From: UBA2377 sp964525935
Lineage (GTDB): Bacteria; Verrucomicrobiota; Verrucomicrobiia; Opitutales; Opitutaceae
Length of the DNA: 64,000 nucleotides
Direction of reading: 5' to 3'
Assembly: GCA_964525935.1 (NCBI GenBank)
Contig: CAZGJZ010000004.1
Span: 1-64,000, forward strand
Shown: positions 1 to 9,072 of the stretch, one piece after another
How the letters are laid out: every line of letters starts with the position of its first letter
Position numbering within the stretch: the first letter of the stretch is position 1
Program-made: the position numbers and the translations under genes
The notes under the pieces: generated by a model
The model's database searches: none
Seen by the model: the letters and a program-made list of their open reading frames with translations, nothing else
Told to the model about the DNA's origin: nothing

Positions 1-119
1 ATTACTCCGACTTGCGTAAAATGCGTGCCCATTATCCCAAGTGGGACATCACGCAGTCACTCGAGGAGACCATCCGTCAAATCGTCGAGGCCTGGCAGCG
101 TCGGCAGAGTAGCGCATGA
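1..119 (+). CDS. C-terminal end of NAD-dependent sugar-nucleotide epimerase (partial)
   Basis: The frame read from base 3 and closed by TGA at 117-119 is open from the window edge and encodes about 38 residues, including DLRKMRAHYPKWDIT followed by SLEETIRQIVEAW. This resembles the C-terminal tail of extended short-chain dehydrogenase epimerases of the CDP-paratose/CDP-tyvelose epimerase type, where a Y-P-x-W-x-I-T segment precedes the last helix. The catalytic part lies upstream and cannot be checked. Its stop overlaps the start of the next gene (ATGA), so the two are probably co-translated and make and transfer an exopolysaccharide sugar. The exact substrate is not determinable. Confidence 0.6.
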   Translation, partial: YSDLRKMRAHYPKWDITQSLEETIRQIVEAWQRRQSSA

Positions 120-1336
120 AGTTCTTGATTATCACTCACCTCTTTGAACCCGACCGGGGGGGCGGCGCTTCGGTGTTTTCCGATTTGTGTTTTGGCTTGG
201 CTGAAAAAGGACACCATGTGGATGTCTTGACGGGGTATCCTTACTATCCCGAATGGAGGAATAAGGCCGAAGCAAATTTATGGCGGGTGCGTTATGAAAT
301 GATTCGTGGTGCTCGGATTGGCCGTTATGGTTTTTATATTCCTTCTCGCCCTTCCTCGCTTTTTCAGAGGCTAGTTTATGAACTTTCTTATCCGCTCAGT
401 TTGTTTCGATCCGTTGGGAAGGGTGGCTCATACGATTTGGTCATGGTTTACTGCCCATTGCTCGGTTCGGTCCTTTTTGCTGTGCTGAGGAAATGGCTGC
501 GTGGCGACCGTCTTTGGTTAAATGTTCAGGACATTCCGGCAGATGCTGCCGCTGCGAGTGGAATTAGTAAAAGCCGTGTCTTTGATCACATCGCTTCAGC
601 CGTTCAGATGTTTCTCTTTCGGCAAGCAGACATTGTTAGCACAATATCCCCTGTGATGCTCCGCAGGGTTGAGGGGATAATTGGTGGAGATCGCTCTGCA
701 TTCTGTCTGCCCAACTGGCTAAACAAGAGTATGGAAGATTGTATAAAAGCTCTGCCGCGCAAGATAGGTGGCACCGAATCTCGCCCAGTGAAGCTTGTCT
801 ATGCCGGGAACATAGGCAAAAAGCAGGGGTTGGTCACCTTCTGTGAACGGCTTGCTGCCAGCTTACATGACTTTGAGTTCAGGGTATTTGGCGACGGAGC
901 CGAAGCGCCTGCCGTGAAGGCTTGGATTGAACGGCGGCGGGACGCGCGTTTTAGTTTTGGTGGGTTCTTGTCTGAAGGTGAGTTTGTCTGTGAATTACAC
1001 CTGACAGACTATTTCGTAATTACCGAGACTTCGCAGGTGGGGGCATCCTTCATACCAAGCAAGCTGATTCCCTGTATCAGCACGGGAACGCCAGTCCTTG
1101 CGATTTGCAACGCCTCTGGTCCATTAGGAAGCGAAGTCAACGAATACGGGCTGGGTATCCAGCTAGATTGGGATGCACTGCATAATCTCGGTGAAAGCCT
1201 CGGGTCTGCATTGCGCGGCTCAGAGTGTTACGAGAAACTCAGTCACTCTTGTGCAGCGCGTTCATTGGCTTACAGACGGGATCACATCATTAATCTTATC
1301 GAAAACCACGCCCAGACAACAATGGCCCAAGGCTGA
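116..1336 (+). CDS. Family 4-type glycosyltransferase (WcaI-like)
   Basis: This 406-residue protein has a GT-B layout. The N-terminal Rossmann half opens with FLIITHLFEPDRGGGAS, typical of WcaI-like exopolysaccharide glycosyltransferases. The C-terminal nucleotide-sugar half begins near the KLVYAGNIGKKQGL segment, and a PSKLIPCISTGTPVLA segment follows in the donor-binding region. It should transfer a sugar to a lipid-linked acceptor on the cytoplasmic face of the membrane. It overlaps the preceding epimerase by ATGA and converges on the glycosylphosphotransferase gene. Codon use is more AT-rich than in much of the window, common for polysaccharide loci, so acquisition by transfer is possible. 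The sugar is unknown. Confidence 0.85.
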   Translation: MKFLIITHLFEPDRGGGASVFSDLCFGLAEKGHHVDVLTGYPYYPEWRNKAEANLWRVRYEMIRGARIGRYGFYIPSRPSSLFQRLVYELSYPLSLFRSVGKGGSYDLVMVYCPLLGSVLFAVLRKWLRGDRLWLNVQDIPADAAAASGISKSRVFDHIASAVQMFLFRQADIVSTISPVMLRRVEGIIGGDRSAFCLPNWLNKSMEDCIKALPRKIGGTESRPVKLVYAGNIGKKQGLVTFCERLAASLHDFEFRVFGDGAEAPAVKAWIERRRDARFSFGGFLSEGEFVCELHLTDYFVITETSQVGASFIPSKLIPCISTGTPVLAICNASGPLGSEVNEYGLGIQLDWDALHNLGESLGSALRGSECYEKLSHSCAARSLAYRRDHIINLIENHAQTTMAQG

Positions 1337-1352
1337 GTTGAGGCTCAGTTGC

Positions 1353-2792
1353 TCAATATGCATTTTTCCTGCGGAAGAATGTTAAAATCATGACTTGGAT
1401 ATCGAACCAGAACGACCAGTTTTCGATATAGTAGAGGTCGTAGCGGATACGCTCGACCAAACTGGTGTTACCTCGCAGTCCGTTGACTTGTGCCCAGCCC
1501 GTCAGGCCTGGGCGCACTTCATGCCTAGGATTGTAGTGCGGGATTTCCTGCTCGAATTTCTTGATGAGTTCCGGCCGCTCCGGACGAGGACCTACAAGGC
1601 TCATATCCCCTGCCAGCACATTCCAGAACTGCGGAAGCTCATCAAGGTTCCACTCGCGCATGAAAGCGCCGATGGGCAGGCGACGTAGATCACCCTCGAC
1701 CGCCCATTGAGCGCCGGTTGCCTCGGCATTAAGTTTCATGGAACGGAGTTTATAGATAGTAAAGGGATGCCCGTCGCGGCCGGTGCGCACCTGACTGTAG
1801 ATGGCGGGGCCGGGACTTTGCTTCTTAATGATTAACGCTAGAATCAGCATAACGGGCATACTAATCAGTAAACCAGCGAGAGCTCCGACGATATCAAGAG
1901 ATCGTTTGGCGATCCGGTTGGAAAGGCTGCGCAAGGGTAGTTCTTCAACACCGAGAATCGGCACACCTGAGATCGTCTGCATCCTAAGATTGGAGACGAA
2001 GACTTGAAACATGGATGGGATGAGCTTGATGGCGACGTAACGTCGTTCACATAGGGTGCTAATGTGCATTAATTCCTGCTTGCTGAGATCGAGGTCGGCA
2101 ATGACGATAATATCGATGAGGGTCTGATTCAGGATGTGATCCAAATCGGCGACGCGACCCAGGTGTGGGATTCCCAGATGGTTTTGTTCGGCATGTGTGG
2201 AGGTCGGTTGGGTTTCGATTACGCCGGAAGATTCATAGGGGTGGTTGCGGTCTGCGTGGATCGCTTCAGCGAGTTTGTGTGCTTCGTCAGTCCAACCTAC
2301 ATAGACCACGCGTTGTAATATGCGCTGACGCCATGCGCTTTGGGATAGCCACCAAAAAAATATCCAACGCCAAGCCATCATGGCGGCGAAGGTGGTCAGA
2401 CAGGAGGCGGCAACAAAGATGCGCGAAACTGATGGTTCGAACTTCAATGTCAGTGAAACCATGAGAAAGGTAACGAACCAGAAGACGGTGCCACGCATTA
2501 CAATCGAGGTCACTCGATGAGGGCGAAGCAGCAGACGGGGATCGTAGAGCTTCAAGTAGCCGAAAGTGAGGATAAGAAACAGGGTGCCGACCCAGAGCAA
2601 TGGCTGATAGAGTTCAAAATTGATGGCCATGGTCTCAATGCCAACCTGGCGTAGCGAAGTCTTGAACCGCAATATATAGCCGGCGGTCAAACCAAGATAG
2701 CAGATCAAGGTGTCCCCCAACAGTAACAAGGTGAGCAGGGCGCTCTGGGTGTGTGGATAGGAGCGTTTTCTAGGCATGATAAAGTTTTCCAA
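1353..2792 (-). CDS. Undecaprenyl-phosphate sugar phosphotransferase (WcaJ/EpsL-like)
   Basis: At 479 residues this has the usual length of polyprenyl glycosylphosphotransferases that start exopolysaccharide repeat units by moving a sugar-1-phosphate onto undecaprenyl phosphate. Four hydrophobic segments lie at about residues 18-43, 64-83, 93-115 and 124-149, followed by a nucleotide-binding-like domain. From about residue 290 comes the bacterial sugar-transferase domain with KRSLDIVGALAG, a membrane re-entry segment, SPGPAIYSQVRTGRDG, YKLRSM, LDELPQFWNVLAGDMSLVG, GPRPERPE and RPGLTGWAQVNG. All hallmark motifs are intact. An alternative start at Met6 (2777) is possible. It is convergent with the glycosyltransferase and probably belongs to the same polymer pathway. 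Confidence 0.92.
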   Translation of the reverse strand: MENFIMPRKRSYPHTQSALLTLLLLGDTLICYLGLTAGYILRFKTSLRQVGIETMAINFELYQPLLWVGTLFLILTFGYLKLYDPRLLLRPHRVTSIVMRGTVFWFVTFLMVSLTLKFEPSVSRIFVAASCLTTFAAMMAWRWIFFWWLSQSAWRQRILQRVVYVGWTDEAHKLAEAIHADRNHPYESSGVIETQPTSTHAEQNHLGIPHLGRVADLDHILNQTLIDIIVIADLDLSKQELMHISTLCERRYVAIKLIPSMFQVFVSNLRMQTISGVPILGVEELPLRSLSNRIAKRSLDIVGALAGLLISMPVMLILALIIKKQSPGPAIYSQVRTGRDGHPFTIYKLRSMKLNAEATGAQWAVEGDLRRLPIGAFMREWNLDELPQFWNVLAGDMSLVGPRPERPELIKKFEQEIPHYNPRHEVRPGLTGWAQVNGLRGNTSLVERIRYDLYYIENWSFWFDIQVMILTFFRRKNAY

Positions 2793-2876
2793 AGATGCGG
2801 GCGAAGTGTCAAATAAGGATTATGGGCACAGGCGTAGTTTTGCGTGGCCAAGACGCTTGGCTGCTAGCACATTGGG

Positions 2877-3578
2877 CTAGTGTCGAGTACCCAGAGGCAA
2901 CGTCTGTAATACCGGCTCAAGCGCTGTAGCAAGTATCGGATTGTCCAGCGGCTGCGGTGAAGACAGGCGGATAAAAAACTGTTCTTCACGCTGATTAAAG
3001 CCCGTTTCCAACACATCAGCGAAACTTGCATACCATGGTGGCAGACCCTCTGTGCTATAGGACTTAGATTTGCCGCCAACCAAGTGCCAGAACCAGACAT
3101 ATTCCGTGGTGCCATTGGTGACGAAGGTGCGGGCTTCAGCCGGAGGAAACCGGTAGCTAGGAGCTAGGAGCTCATAGCTAGTGCCCCCCGACTCTTTGCA
3201 TGTCCACCCTGCGTTTACCCAGCAAACATCGGGCGTATGACTCGCTACTTGTCGATGCTGCATTTTGCCCGGAGTCCAATAAGCAATGTAAACAGAGAGA
3301 CGATTGGATCCACGGGTATAGTCCGCGAACACACCATCGTCATAGTTGAGAATCTCGCCGATGGCTTTTTGCATTTCCGGCGTATCAGCAATGGGGCGCA
3401 GTGTGCGCGTCCAGCCTGAAGGAGCTTCGGGGAGTAGATTGCTGAGTTTGCCATGAAAGGTGCGCTCCAACGGTCGGGTGTTGCCGTAAATGACCAAGGC
3501 TACGGCTGCGAGGAGGAGAAGAGCGGTGCCTGATAGTAGTATCCGCGGGTTCATCGGTAGCCGATACACAACATACAC
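2877..3578 (-). CDS. EpsI-family exosortase-associated protein
   Basis: This 233-residue protein has one N-terminal membrane anchor (about residues 11-28, LLSGTALLLLAAVALVIYG) and a periplasmic domain. The segment YIAYWTPGKMQHRQVASHTP followed by DVCWVNAGW matches the EpsI/DUF3485 pattern with the conserved H-x-P-x-x-C and W residues. EpsI proteins are encoded beside or fused to exosortases in exopolysaccharide loci and accompany sorting of PEP-CTERM proteins. No exosortase is seen in the window, so it may lie upstream. A PEP-CTERM candidate substrate is encoded at 50717-51769. Met9 (3554) is an equally good start. It reads in the same direction as the glycosylphosphotransferase gene, 84 bp away. 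Confidence 0.75.
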   Translation of the reverse strand: MYVVYRLPMNPRILLSGTALLLLAAVALVIYGNTRPLERTFHGKLSNLLPEAPSGWTRTLRPIADTPEMQKAIGEILNYDDGVFADYTRGSNRLSVYIAYWTPGKMQHRQVASHTPDVCWVNAGWTCKESGGTSYELLAPSYRFPPAEARTFVTNGTTEYVWFWHLVGGKSKSYSTEGLPPWYASFADVLETGFNQREEQFFIRLSSPQPLDNPILATALEPVLQTLPLGTRH

Positions 3579-3857
3579 GCCGGGCTTTGATGCAAGCGGC
3601 GCGTAGAGCGCTTTACGTGTCTTATTGTGCCTTAAGTAAGGAAGTAACGATTGGATCCAGGGTAGCGTGGTGCTTCAGTCCGCGAAATGCTCCCGAGTAT
3701 GGGCTGAAGCACCGCACTACGCCGAATATTACGAGGCCACCTCTTGTGAAGAAGTCGAAATAGGTGTATTTCATCTCCGTTTCCTGCGTGTGCTTTTTGA
3801 AAATCTAAAAACGCGATTGTGGGCGGGCCAAAGACCTGCCCTACCTGTCGCCGACTT

Positions 3858-6425
3858 ATGCGAGCATGGCGGATATTTTTTAGTAGCATCGCTGTTCTAT
3901 GGGCAGGGGCAGGGCCATTGCGTGCGCAACTGGCTAGTGTCGATGCCGGTGCTAAAGCGCAGGATATCGCAGCGTGGGACGAGGCCATGCTGCGCGAATG
4001 GAGCGCGCCTCGACCATGGTTGCGGATACGCGGACATCCCTTTTCAGCAAACCAGCAGGAATCGATTGGTCGTGAGATAGAGGCGTTGCATGATCTTTGC
4101 GTGCACGGCTTTCAGCCGATTCTCTTTTTGCGTTGGAGTGAGAAGTCGTGGGCTGGCGGTATCCGGTCCGGTGGCGGCCGGCGTCTGCCACTGGACCTGC
4201 GCGAGGTCTACCAACGTGGATTTGACTACGGACGGACCTATGGCGCGAGCGGAGCGGCGTTCGAAATCGAGAACGAACCCGACATTTCCTTCGTGCAGGA
4301 AAACCCGGAAACCTACGTGGCCTTCTTGAAGGCGGCTTATCTCGGAATCAAGCGCGGCGCGCTTAATTCCGAAGTGGTAAGCGGCAAGCGAGGCGCGCTA
4401 AACACTCCTGAAGTAGAGCTTAGCGCCAATCGCATAGGGCTTAAGGCGGCTGTTGTCTCCCTTGTTTATCGCCGACATTTAAGCCGTCGTGGCGGGACGT
4501 GGGAGCCTTTGAATCGTCGAGAGCTTGCCGCTTACAGCTTATCGCTAGCAGTCCCGCGGAGCACGCAATCTCCGCTCGTTGTTATGGCCCCGCTCGCGCT
4601 GCCGCCCGGCCCGTATTTCGAGCAGCTTGTGGCCAACGGGCTCTTCAGTTACACGGATGCGTTCAACTACCACTACTATGGCTATGCGGACGATTTTTCC
4701 GGGGTGTATCGGCAGTTTGAAAGCGCTGTAAAAGAGCTGGGATCTAAGCCGAAAGCGGTAGGCCGCAAACTGAATCGCTTGGGATCAGGAGACGGTCGCC
4801 AGCAAACCTCTATCTGGCCCCTGCCCTTTTATAGCTCTTTTAAAAAGACCCTGCCGATTCTGCTTACTGAATACGGCTACGGATCTCTTAGCGGAGAAGA
4901 TCGTGATACGATCGAGGGACGCGTGCGCCAGTGGCGGTGGTTCAAGTCGGTCGGTGGTCAGATTCACAAGCTGCGAATCGCGGGGCCGATGGCTTTTTAT
5001 TTACCGCCGTATTTGGAGGGGGGGGCATTGGAATTTGGGCTGACGACGCCGACGCAGCGCGCTGCTGAAAGTAACGATGTAGGGCGGGGCTTCCGAACTC
5101 CGCCTAATGATTCTGAAAAGGCGAAGTCCGGAGACTCCGTCCTACAATTCACCGCCGGTCCCCTGAAATTCAGTCCGCAGGATTTTGGGCTGACGCGTAG
5201 CACGCCTTGGATGGGACGAATTGGTCAACGTTTTGGCGACAACGAGGCAACGCCGGCATGGGCCTGGCTGCTGGAGGAAGGGTCGCGCAAACCGTATCGT
5301 CCGAAGGACTGGGGCGTGTGCGCACCTGCCCCTTTCCCTGTCGTGATCGATTTCATCTCTGGTGATGGGTTGGTGCAGCAAAAACGATATGGAGGTTACG
5401 TTGCGGTCCTGGCCCTCGGTGATCCCGCCCTGCATACCAAGTCCGGTTCTGGGCAACTCGTGCTCTATAATTTCTCGGATTCACCGGTGCAGGGATGGCT
5501 GAAGATCATTCGTGGGCGCGAACTACTGGCGGATGCGGCTACCGTTGAGCGCGAATGGACCTTGGAGCCAATGGCGCGAGTTGTCGTGCCCGTGACGTTT
5601 GCGGTGCCAGCCCAGGAATTCGCCCGGCGCGAGTTCGCTTTACGTTTTGCCTCCGCGACTACCTCCGAATCTCCGGCATTTCCAGCCCTCGGCAAGCAAC
5701 CCTCAACCCTCAGTTCTCAGTTCCGAGCTTTGACCTCCGTCTTCTCCACCTTCTTCTACCCGGAAGCCTCCGCCATGCAGGAGACTTTGTTGCATGATTT
5801 CTCCCGGGCGATCAGTGATCAGGAATCAGAAACCAGTGGAGAACGTCATTCCTCTCCGACGGCCGTCGGCGGGCAAGGTCGAGTCCTTAAAAATATCAAG
5901 CTGCTGGCGCGGCGGCCGCTTGCGGTCGAGGAGCCGCGGCTGGAGGCGACCGGTCGTTGGAATGTTACGCGCGGGGTGCGTGTGGAGGAGCTGGCGAACC
6001 GGATCTGGCGGTTTCATATTACGGCTTTTCCGACGGAACCCAACAAGCCGGCGATGGCGGAGTTGGTGTTGCCGGACGGTTTCACCTTTCCGGATGAGGG
6101 GATGATGCGCTTCAACTACCGGTTGGTGCAACCGGCGGGAAGCACGCTAGCGAATGGGAAATACATGGATGCTTATTTTCGCACGGCGAACGGCAATCTC
6201 TACCAGGTTTGGCCGCGCCAGTATGCCATGGCCGCGTGGAGCGACTACACGGAGGTGAAGGAGAACTATACGATGGCGTTCTACGGGCGCGCCAACCTGC
6301 CCTGGCGCTTTCGTGACAACCGCCCGGTGGCGCTGGTGTTTTTCTTTCGGCCCGGCCGGGGAGCATTGCCTGCAATCTACGAAGTGAAGGATGCTCGCAT
6401 AGTAAAGCTAGCGGCTGGGGACTGA
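3858..6425 (+). CDS. Secreted glycoside hydrolase-like protein, clan GH-A type, carrying internal repeats
   Basis: The start at 3858 is chosen because it gives a signal peptide (MRAWRIFFSSIAVLWAGAG, cleavage near LRA|Q); the frame is open further upstream. The mature protein (855 residues in all) has features of clan GH-A hydrolases: an N-E-P motif at 139-141 (EIENEPD, candidate acid/base Glu140) and a Glu in LLTEYGYG at about 338 (candidate nucleophile). The C-terminal 200 residues look like a beta-rich domain. Its place in an exopolysaccharide locus suggests a role in trimming or handling the polymer, which is inference. Three repeat insertions lie in frame: a REP pair at about residues 408-430 and two four-unit heptamer cassettes at about 614-622 and 652-660. 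The exact GH family is not recognised. Confidence 0.75.
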   Translation: MRAWRIFFSSIAVLWAGAGPLRAQLASVDAGAKAQDIAAWDEAMLREWSAPRPWLRIRGHPFSANQQESIGREIEALHDLCVHGFQPILFLRWSEKSWAGGIRSGGGRRLPLDLREVYQRGFDYGRTYGASGAAFEIENEPDISFVQENPETYVAFLKAAYLGIKRGALNSEVVSGKRGALNTPEVELSANRIGLKAAVVSLVYRRHLSRRGGTWEPLNRRELAAYSLSLAVPRSTQSPLVVMAPLALPPGPYFEQLVANGLFSYTDAFNYHYYGYADDFSGVYRQFESAVKELGSKPKAVGRKLNRLGSGDGRQQTSIWPLPFYSSFKKTLPILLTEYGYGSLSGEDRDTIEGRVRQWRWFKSVGGQIHKLRIAGPMAFYLPPYLEGGALEFGLTTPTQRAAESNDVGRGFRTPPNDSEKAKSGDSVLQFTAGPLKFSPQDFGLTRSTPWMGRIGQRFGDNEATPAWAWLLEEGSRKPYRPKDWGVCAPAPFPVVIDFISGDGLVQQKRYGGYVAVLALGDPALHTKSGSGQLVLYNFSDSPVQGWLKIIRGRELLADAATVEREWTLEPMARVVVPVTFAVPAQEFARREFALRFASATTSESPAFPALGKQPSTLSSQFRALTSVFSTFFYPEASAMQETLLHDFSRAISDQESETSGERHSSPTAVGGQGRVLKNIKLLARRPLAVEEPRLEATGRWNVTRGVRVEELANRIWRFHITAFPTEPNKPAMAELVLPDGFTFPDEGMMRFNYRLVQPAGSTLANGKYMDAYFRTANGNLYQVWPRQYAMAAWSDYTEVKENYTMAFYGRANLPWRFRDNRPVALVFFFRPGRGALPAIYEVKDARIVKLAAGD
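5079..5145. repeat. Inverted pair of GTAG-type REP-like palindromes inside a coding sequence
   Basis: The left unit (5079-5104) starts GTAGGGCGGGG and ends CTCCGCC. The right unit (5120-5145), read on the minus strand, starts GTAGGACGGAG and ends CTTCGCC. The two are close relatives facing each other across about 15 bp. A third near-identical unit lies at 24829-24854. The 5' GTAG tetranucleotide and GC-rich imperfect hairpin are the known signature of REP elements mobilised by RAYT (Y1) transposases. The pair is translated in frame without a stop. Confidence 0.8.
5697..5724 (+). repeat. Four-unit heptamer cassette
   Basis: Four consecutive 7-mers read CAACCCT, CAACCCT, CAGTTCT, CAGTTCC. They are translated as part of QPSTLSSQF in the hydrolase-like protein. 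The same word on the other strand (TCTCAAC/CCTCAAC) forms the cassettes at 42242-42269 and 54163-54190. Confidence 0.75.
5810..5837 (+). repeat. Four-unit heptamer cassette
   Basis: Four consecutive 7-mers read GATCAGT, GATCAGG, AATCAGA, AACCAGT. They lie in frame in the hydrolase-like gene, 85 bp after the previous cassette. The word is related to GCTGATC at 41331-41358. Confidence 0.65.
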
Positions 6426-6493
6426 GAGCCAGCCAGCAACTTGGGTCTAGTCGCTTAAATCCTGGAAAACCCAGGTCCTGCGGCCGGGAGAAT

Positions 6494-8020
6494 CTACCGC
6501 CTCGCGACCTGTGCCCAGCGCAGGGTCAATGCGGGGAGGGCGAAGGCAGTGAAAAGCACCGCCGGATTGTGGAACGGAAAATCCACGACCGCCGTTGCCA
6601 GCGCAAGGGCTGGCCCGCCGAGGAAAATCAACAAGCCGAATTGGGCGGTAAGTGTGACTTGCCAGGCAGCGATCAACAGGCATCCGAGCGCTATCCCCCC
6701 CAATGTAACTCCTAGCCAGCCGAACTCGGCCAGAAACTGGGCAAAGTCGTTGTGAGCGAATTCCCAATACATTCGGCGCGGCTCTTGCTTATAGGTTTTG
6801 CCCACTTTTATCCAGATGGGTTGAATAAATATCTCCGGGTGATGTTGCTGATAGAGCGGGAAAAGAAACCGAAAGCTCCCGGCACCGTGGCCGACGACCG
6901 GGCTGTCATGTGCCATTTCCAAGGTGGCTTGGGTGGCGACTTTCCGGCTGATGACGGAAACGGCTTGATCCTCCTTGAGCAGGCGTTCGAATTTTTTCCA
7001 GACCTTGTCTGTATCCATTTGGGTGGCGGCGACCGCCATGAAACCTATGCCCAGCAAAGCCGTGGCTGCCGTGACGAGCGGAGGTGTGCCACCTCGGGTG
7101 CGAAATAGGAGGCGCACGACGAAGGCGAGAAGGATGACGACAAAAAACATGGCGCTGACTGCCGTCGCGGCCCGGGCGTAGGTGAACATCTGGCCAATTA
7201 GCACCAATAAGGCACCCAAGGCCCAAACGGCGCCAGGGTGGGACTTTTTCATTTGTCGTTCCGCTTGCACAGTATGCCACCAGGCAAACCCGAGGCACAG
7301 GGCAACAATCAGACAGAGAAATTCCCCGGCGTGGTTTTTATAGATAAAGCCGGCCGAAAAATACTTGGACGGGGCTTCCCAGATCCAAAGTAATTTTGTT
7401 GTTTCGGTGAGTCGTTGTAAGATCACGATGATCGCCACCAACACGCCGTTGAGCGCCAGGGTCGTGAGAATCAGTTTTGCAGTCTTGCGCCGTGTAATAC
7501 CCACCCAGAGCGCACAGAGCATCAACCACGCGGCGCCGTGGATCATCAGGATGCGCCAGCCGCTCATGACGGTGAAAGGCGTGCCCTCGATGCCATGGGG
7601 GAGCCATTGAATATGTTCGCGAGACTCCATCCACCAGCCGACGTTCGATGAACGATAGCTCCAGGCGGGGTTGAAAATCTGGCAGATTATCAGCGCGAAA
7701 TAGAGCAAACCCAGCCAGAAGATGGGGAAGTGCAGCAGCTTTCTGCCCATGTAGAGCCGGAGGTTGCCATTGGCATGGTGACGCTCGGTGTAGTTTCTCG
7801 GAATCAGTGCGACGGCAAAGGCAAGTGTGGCGAGGGCGAGAGCGGTCCACTGCCCCCAGAGCTTCATGCCGCCGAGCGCCCACGGGAGAAACACCAATAG
7901 CATGATGACGATGCCGGCGAGCGTGCGCTCGAGTGGATGCAATGAATACTGCTTGGCCGGCTGGCGCATGGCCGCGATGGAGCCGGCGGGACGAGGTGAG
8001 CTTGAGCCGGTATGATTCAC
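6494..8020 (-). CDS. O-antigen ligase/polymerase-like membrane protein
   Basis: The 508-residue product is almost entirely hydrophobic helices (about ten to twelve), with a larger loop in the C-terminal half containing an RMYWEFAHNDFAQFLAEFGW segment. The H-N-D-x-x-x-x-x-x-E-x-G pattern is the hallmark of the Wzy_C/O-antigen ligase family, which joins or polymerises undecaprenyl-linked glycans on the periplasmic side. This fits the glycosyltransferase and glycosylphosphotransferase upstream. It converges on the hydrolase-like gene with about 70 bp between them. Met18 (7969) is an alternative start. Whether it polymerises repeat units or ligates glycan to lipid A or protein cannot be told from sequence. 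Confidence 0.85.
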   Translation of the reverse strand: MNHTGSSSPRPAGSIAAMRQPAKQYSLHPLERTLAGIVIMLLVFLPWALGGMKLWGQWTALALATLAFAVALIPRNYTERHHANGNLRLYMGRKLLHFPIFWLGLLYFALIICQIFNPAWSYRSSNVGWWMESREHIQWLPHGIEGTPFTVMSGWRILMIHGAAWLMLCALWVGITRRKTAKLILTTLALNGVLVAIIVILQRLTETTKLLWIWEAPSKYFSAGFIYKNHAGEFLCLIVALCLGFAWWHTVQAERQMKKSHPGAVWALGALLVLIGQMFTYARAATAVSAMFFVVILLAFVVRLLFRTRGGTPPLVTAATALLGIGFMAVAATQMDTDKVWKKFERLLKEDQAVSVISRKVATQATLEMAHDSPVVGHGAGSFRFLFPLYQQHHPEIFIQPIWIKVGKTYKQEPRRMYWEFAHNDFAQFLAEFGWLGVTLGGIALGCLLIAAWQVTLTAQFGLLIFLGGPALALATAVVDFPFHNPAVLFTAFALPALTLRWAQVARR

Positions 8021-8129
8021 ACAGCGAGTGTGAGTGTTGGTCCGATGGCATCAAGCCCGGACGGGGTCTGTCACTGTCCACGAAACGAGTTGCAGAACAG
8101 GTTGCGAGAGTTGGTCGCTAACGACAAAT

Positions 8130-8324
8130 GTCCCGGATTTGAGATATTCTTCCGGTTGCGCGCTTCTTGATACGAAGCTGCTTGCTCGGTGTGGATTACG
8201 GTGAAGGCACCGATTCGTTACCCGAATGGGATACAGCGGCATACTCGCGTAGCCGCCGGGATAGATCATTGGTAATACCTACGTAGCGACGTTTCTCACC
8301 TTGAGGAACGTAAATCGTGGCCAT
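8130..8324 (-). pseudogene. Degenerate GIY-YIG endonuclease-like gene
   Basis: Reading from ATG at 8324, the first frame gives MATIYVPQGEKRRYVGITND then LSRRLREYAA. This is the start of the small GIY-YIG nuclease family, with the IYV and YVGIT elements in place, but the frame stops at 8196. The family-like continuation, GAFTVIHTEQAASYQEARNR, appears in another frame from about 8213, and YLKSGTF in a third, so at least two frameshifts separate the blocks. The gene is therefore read as decayed, although two sequencing errors cannot be excluded. It lies just downstream of tRNA-Pro on the same strand. Confidence 0.75.
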
Positions 8325-8347
8325 GGAGGGGAATGGCAGATTTAAAA

Positions 8348-8424
<77 letters not shown>

Positions 8425-8574
8425 AACAAGAGAACGGTCACAAAGCGGGATGCGGGCGGCGGTGGCAAGTGGTTTTTTAGAGGCTTGGGCCCTGGGTTTT
8501 TTTCACAGTGGGAAACCGAACAAACGAAGAATCCGTTCGATGAGCACTCTGCGCTCTCTGCGGCCTCCGGTTGA

Positions 8575-9072
8575 ATGAAGACAATTCTGTCGACGGATTG
8601 GCTTGTCGCCGCGCTGCCGGTGGTAAGCGTCAGGTCTTTCCTTTCCGTGCGCTCATCTAACCGTTTCATGCTCTGGCTCTGGCCGCTAACCCTCGCGACG
8701 ATGATTGTCGTCGCTTCCGGCCGCGGCCAGGTGGCGTCGCCGGCGCTGGTCGATTTCGACAAGGTCGCGCATTTCAGCCTGTTCGGCCTGCTCGCGTCGC
8801 TGGTGGTGCGCACGGGATTTCCGCCGCGCCGCGCGTGGGTGGCGGTGGCGGTGGTCTCGCTCTTCGGCCTGACCGACGAATGGCACCAGAGCTTCACGCC
8901 GGGACGTTCGGTCGAGGTCGCCGACTGGGTGGCTGACACGCTGGGGGCGATCGTGGCGGTGACGCTCTACGTGCACTGGCCCCGCTATCGGGCATGGCTG
9001 GAATGCCCGCTCGGGCGGCGCCAGACCCGGGTTGAAAAAAACGCGCCGGTCGTCCCCAATCTCCCGGCATGA
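8575..9072 (+). CDS. VanZ-like family membrane protein
   Basis: A small membrane protein of 165 residues at most, with three to four hydrophobic segments. It carries the VanZ-like signature: FDKVAHFSLFGLLASL in the first half, then LTDEWHQSFTPGR and VADWVADTLGAI, with the conserved D-E-x-x-Q and D-x-x-x-D-x-x-G pattern. VanZ-domain proteins are generally of unknown function; the founding member gives low-level teicoplanin resistance. A start at Met32 (8668) would remove an unlikely N-terminal extension. Its stop overlaps the ligA start (ATGA), so the two are probably translationally coupled. Confidence 0.8.
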   Translation: MKTILSTDWLVAALPVVSVRSFLSVRSSNRFMLWLWPLTLATMIVVASGRGQVASPALVDFDKVAHFSLFGLLASLVVRTGFPPRRAWVAVAVVSLFGLTDEWHQSFTPGRSVEVADWVADTLGAIVAVTLYVHWPRYRAWLECPLGRRQTRVEKNAPVVPNLPA

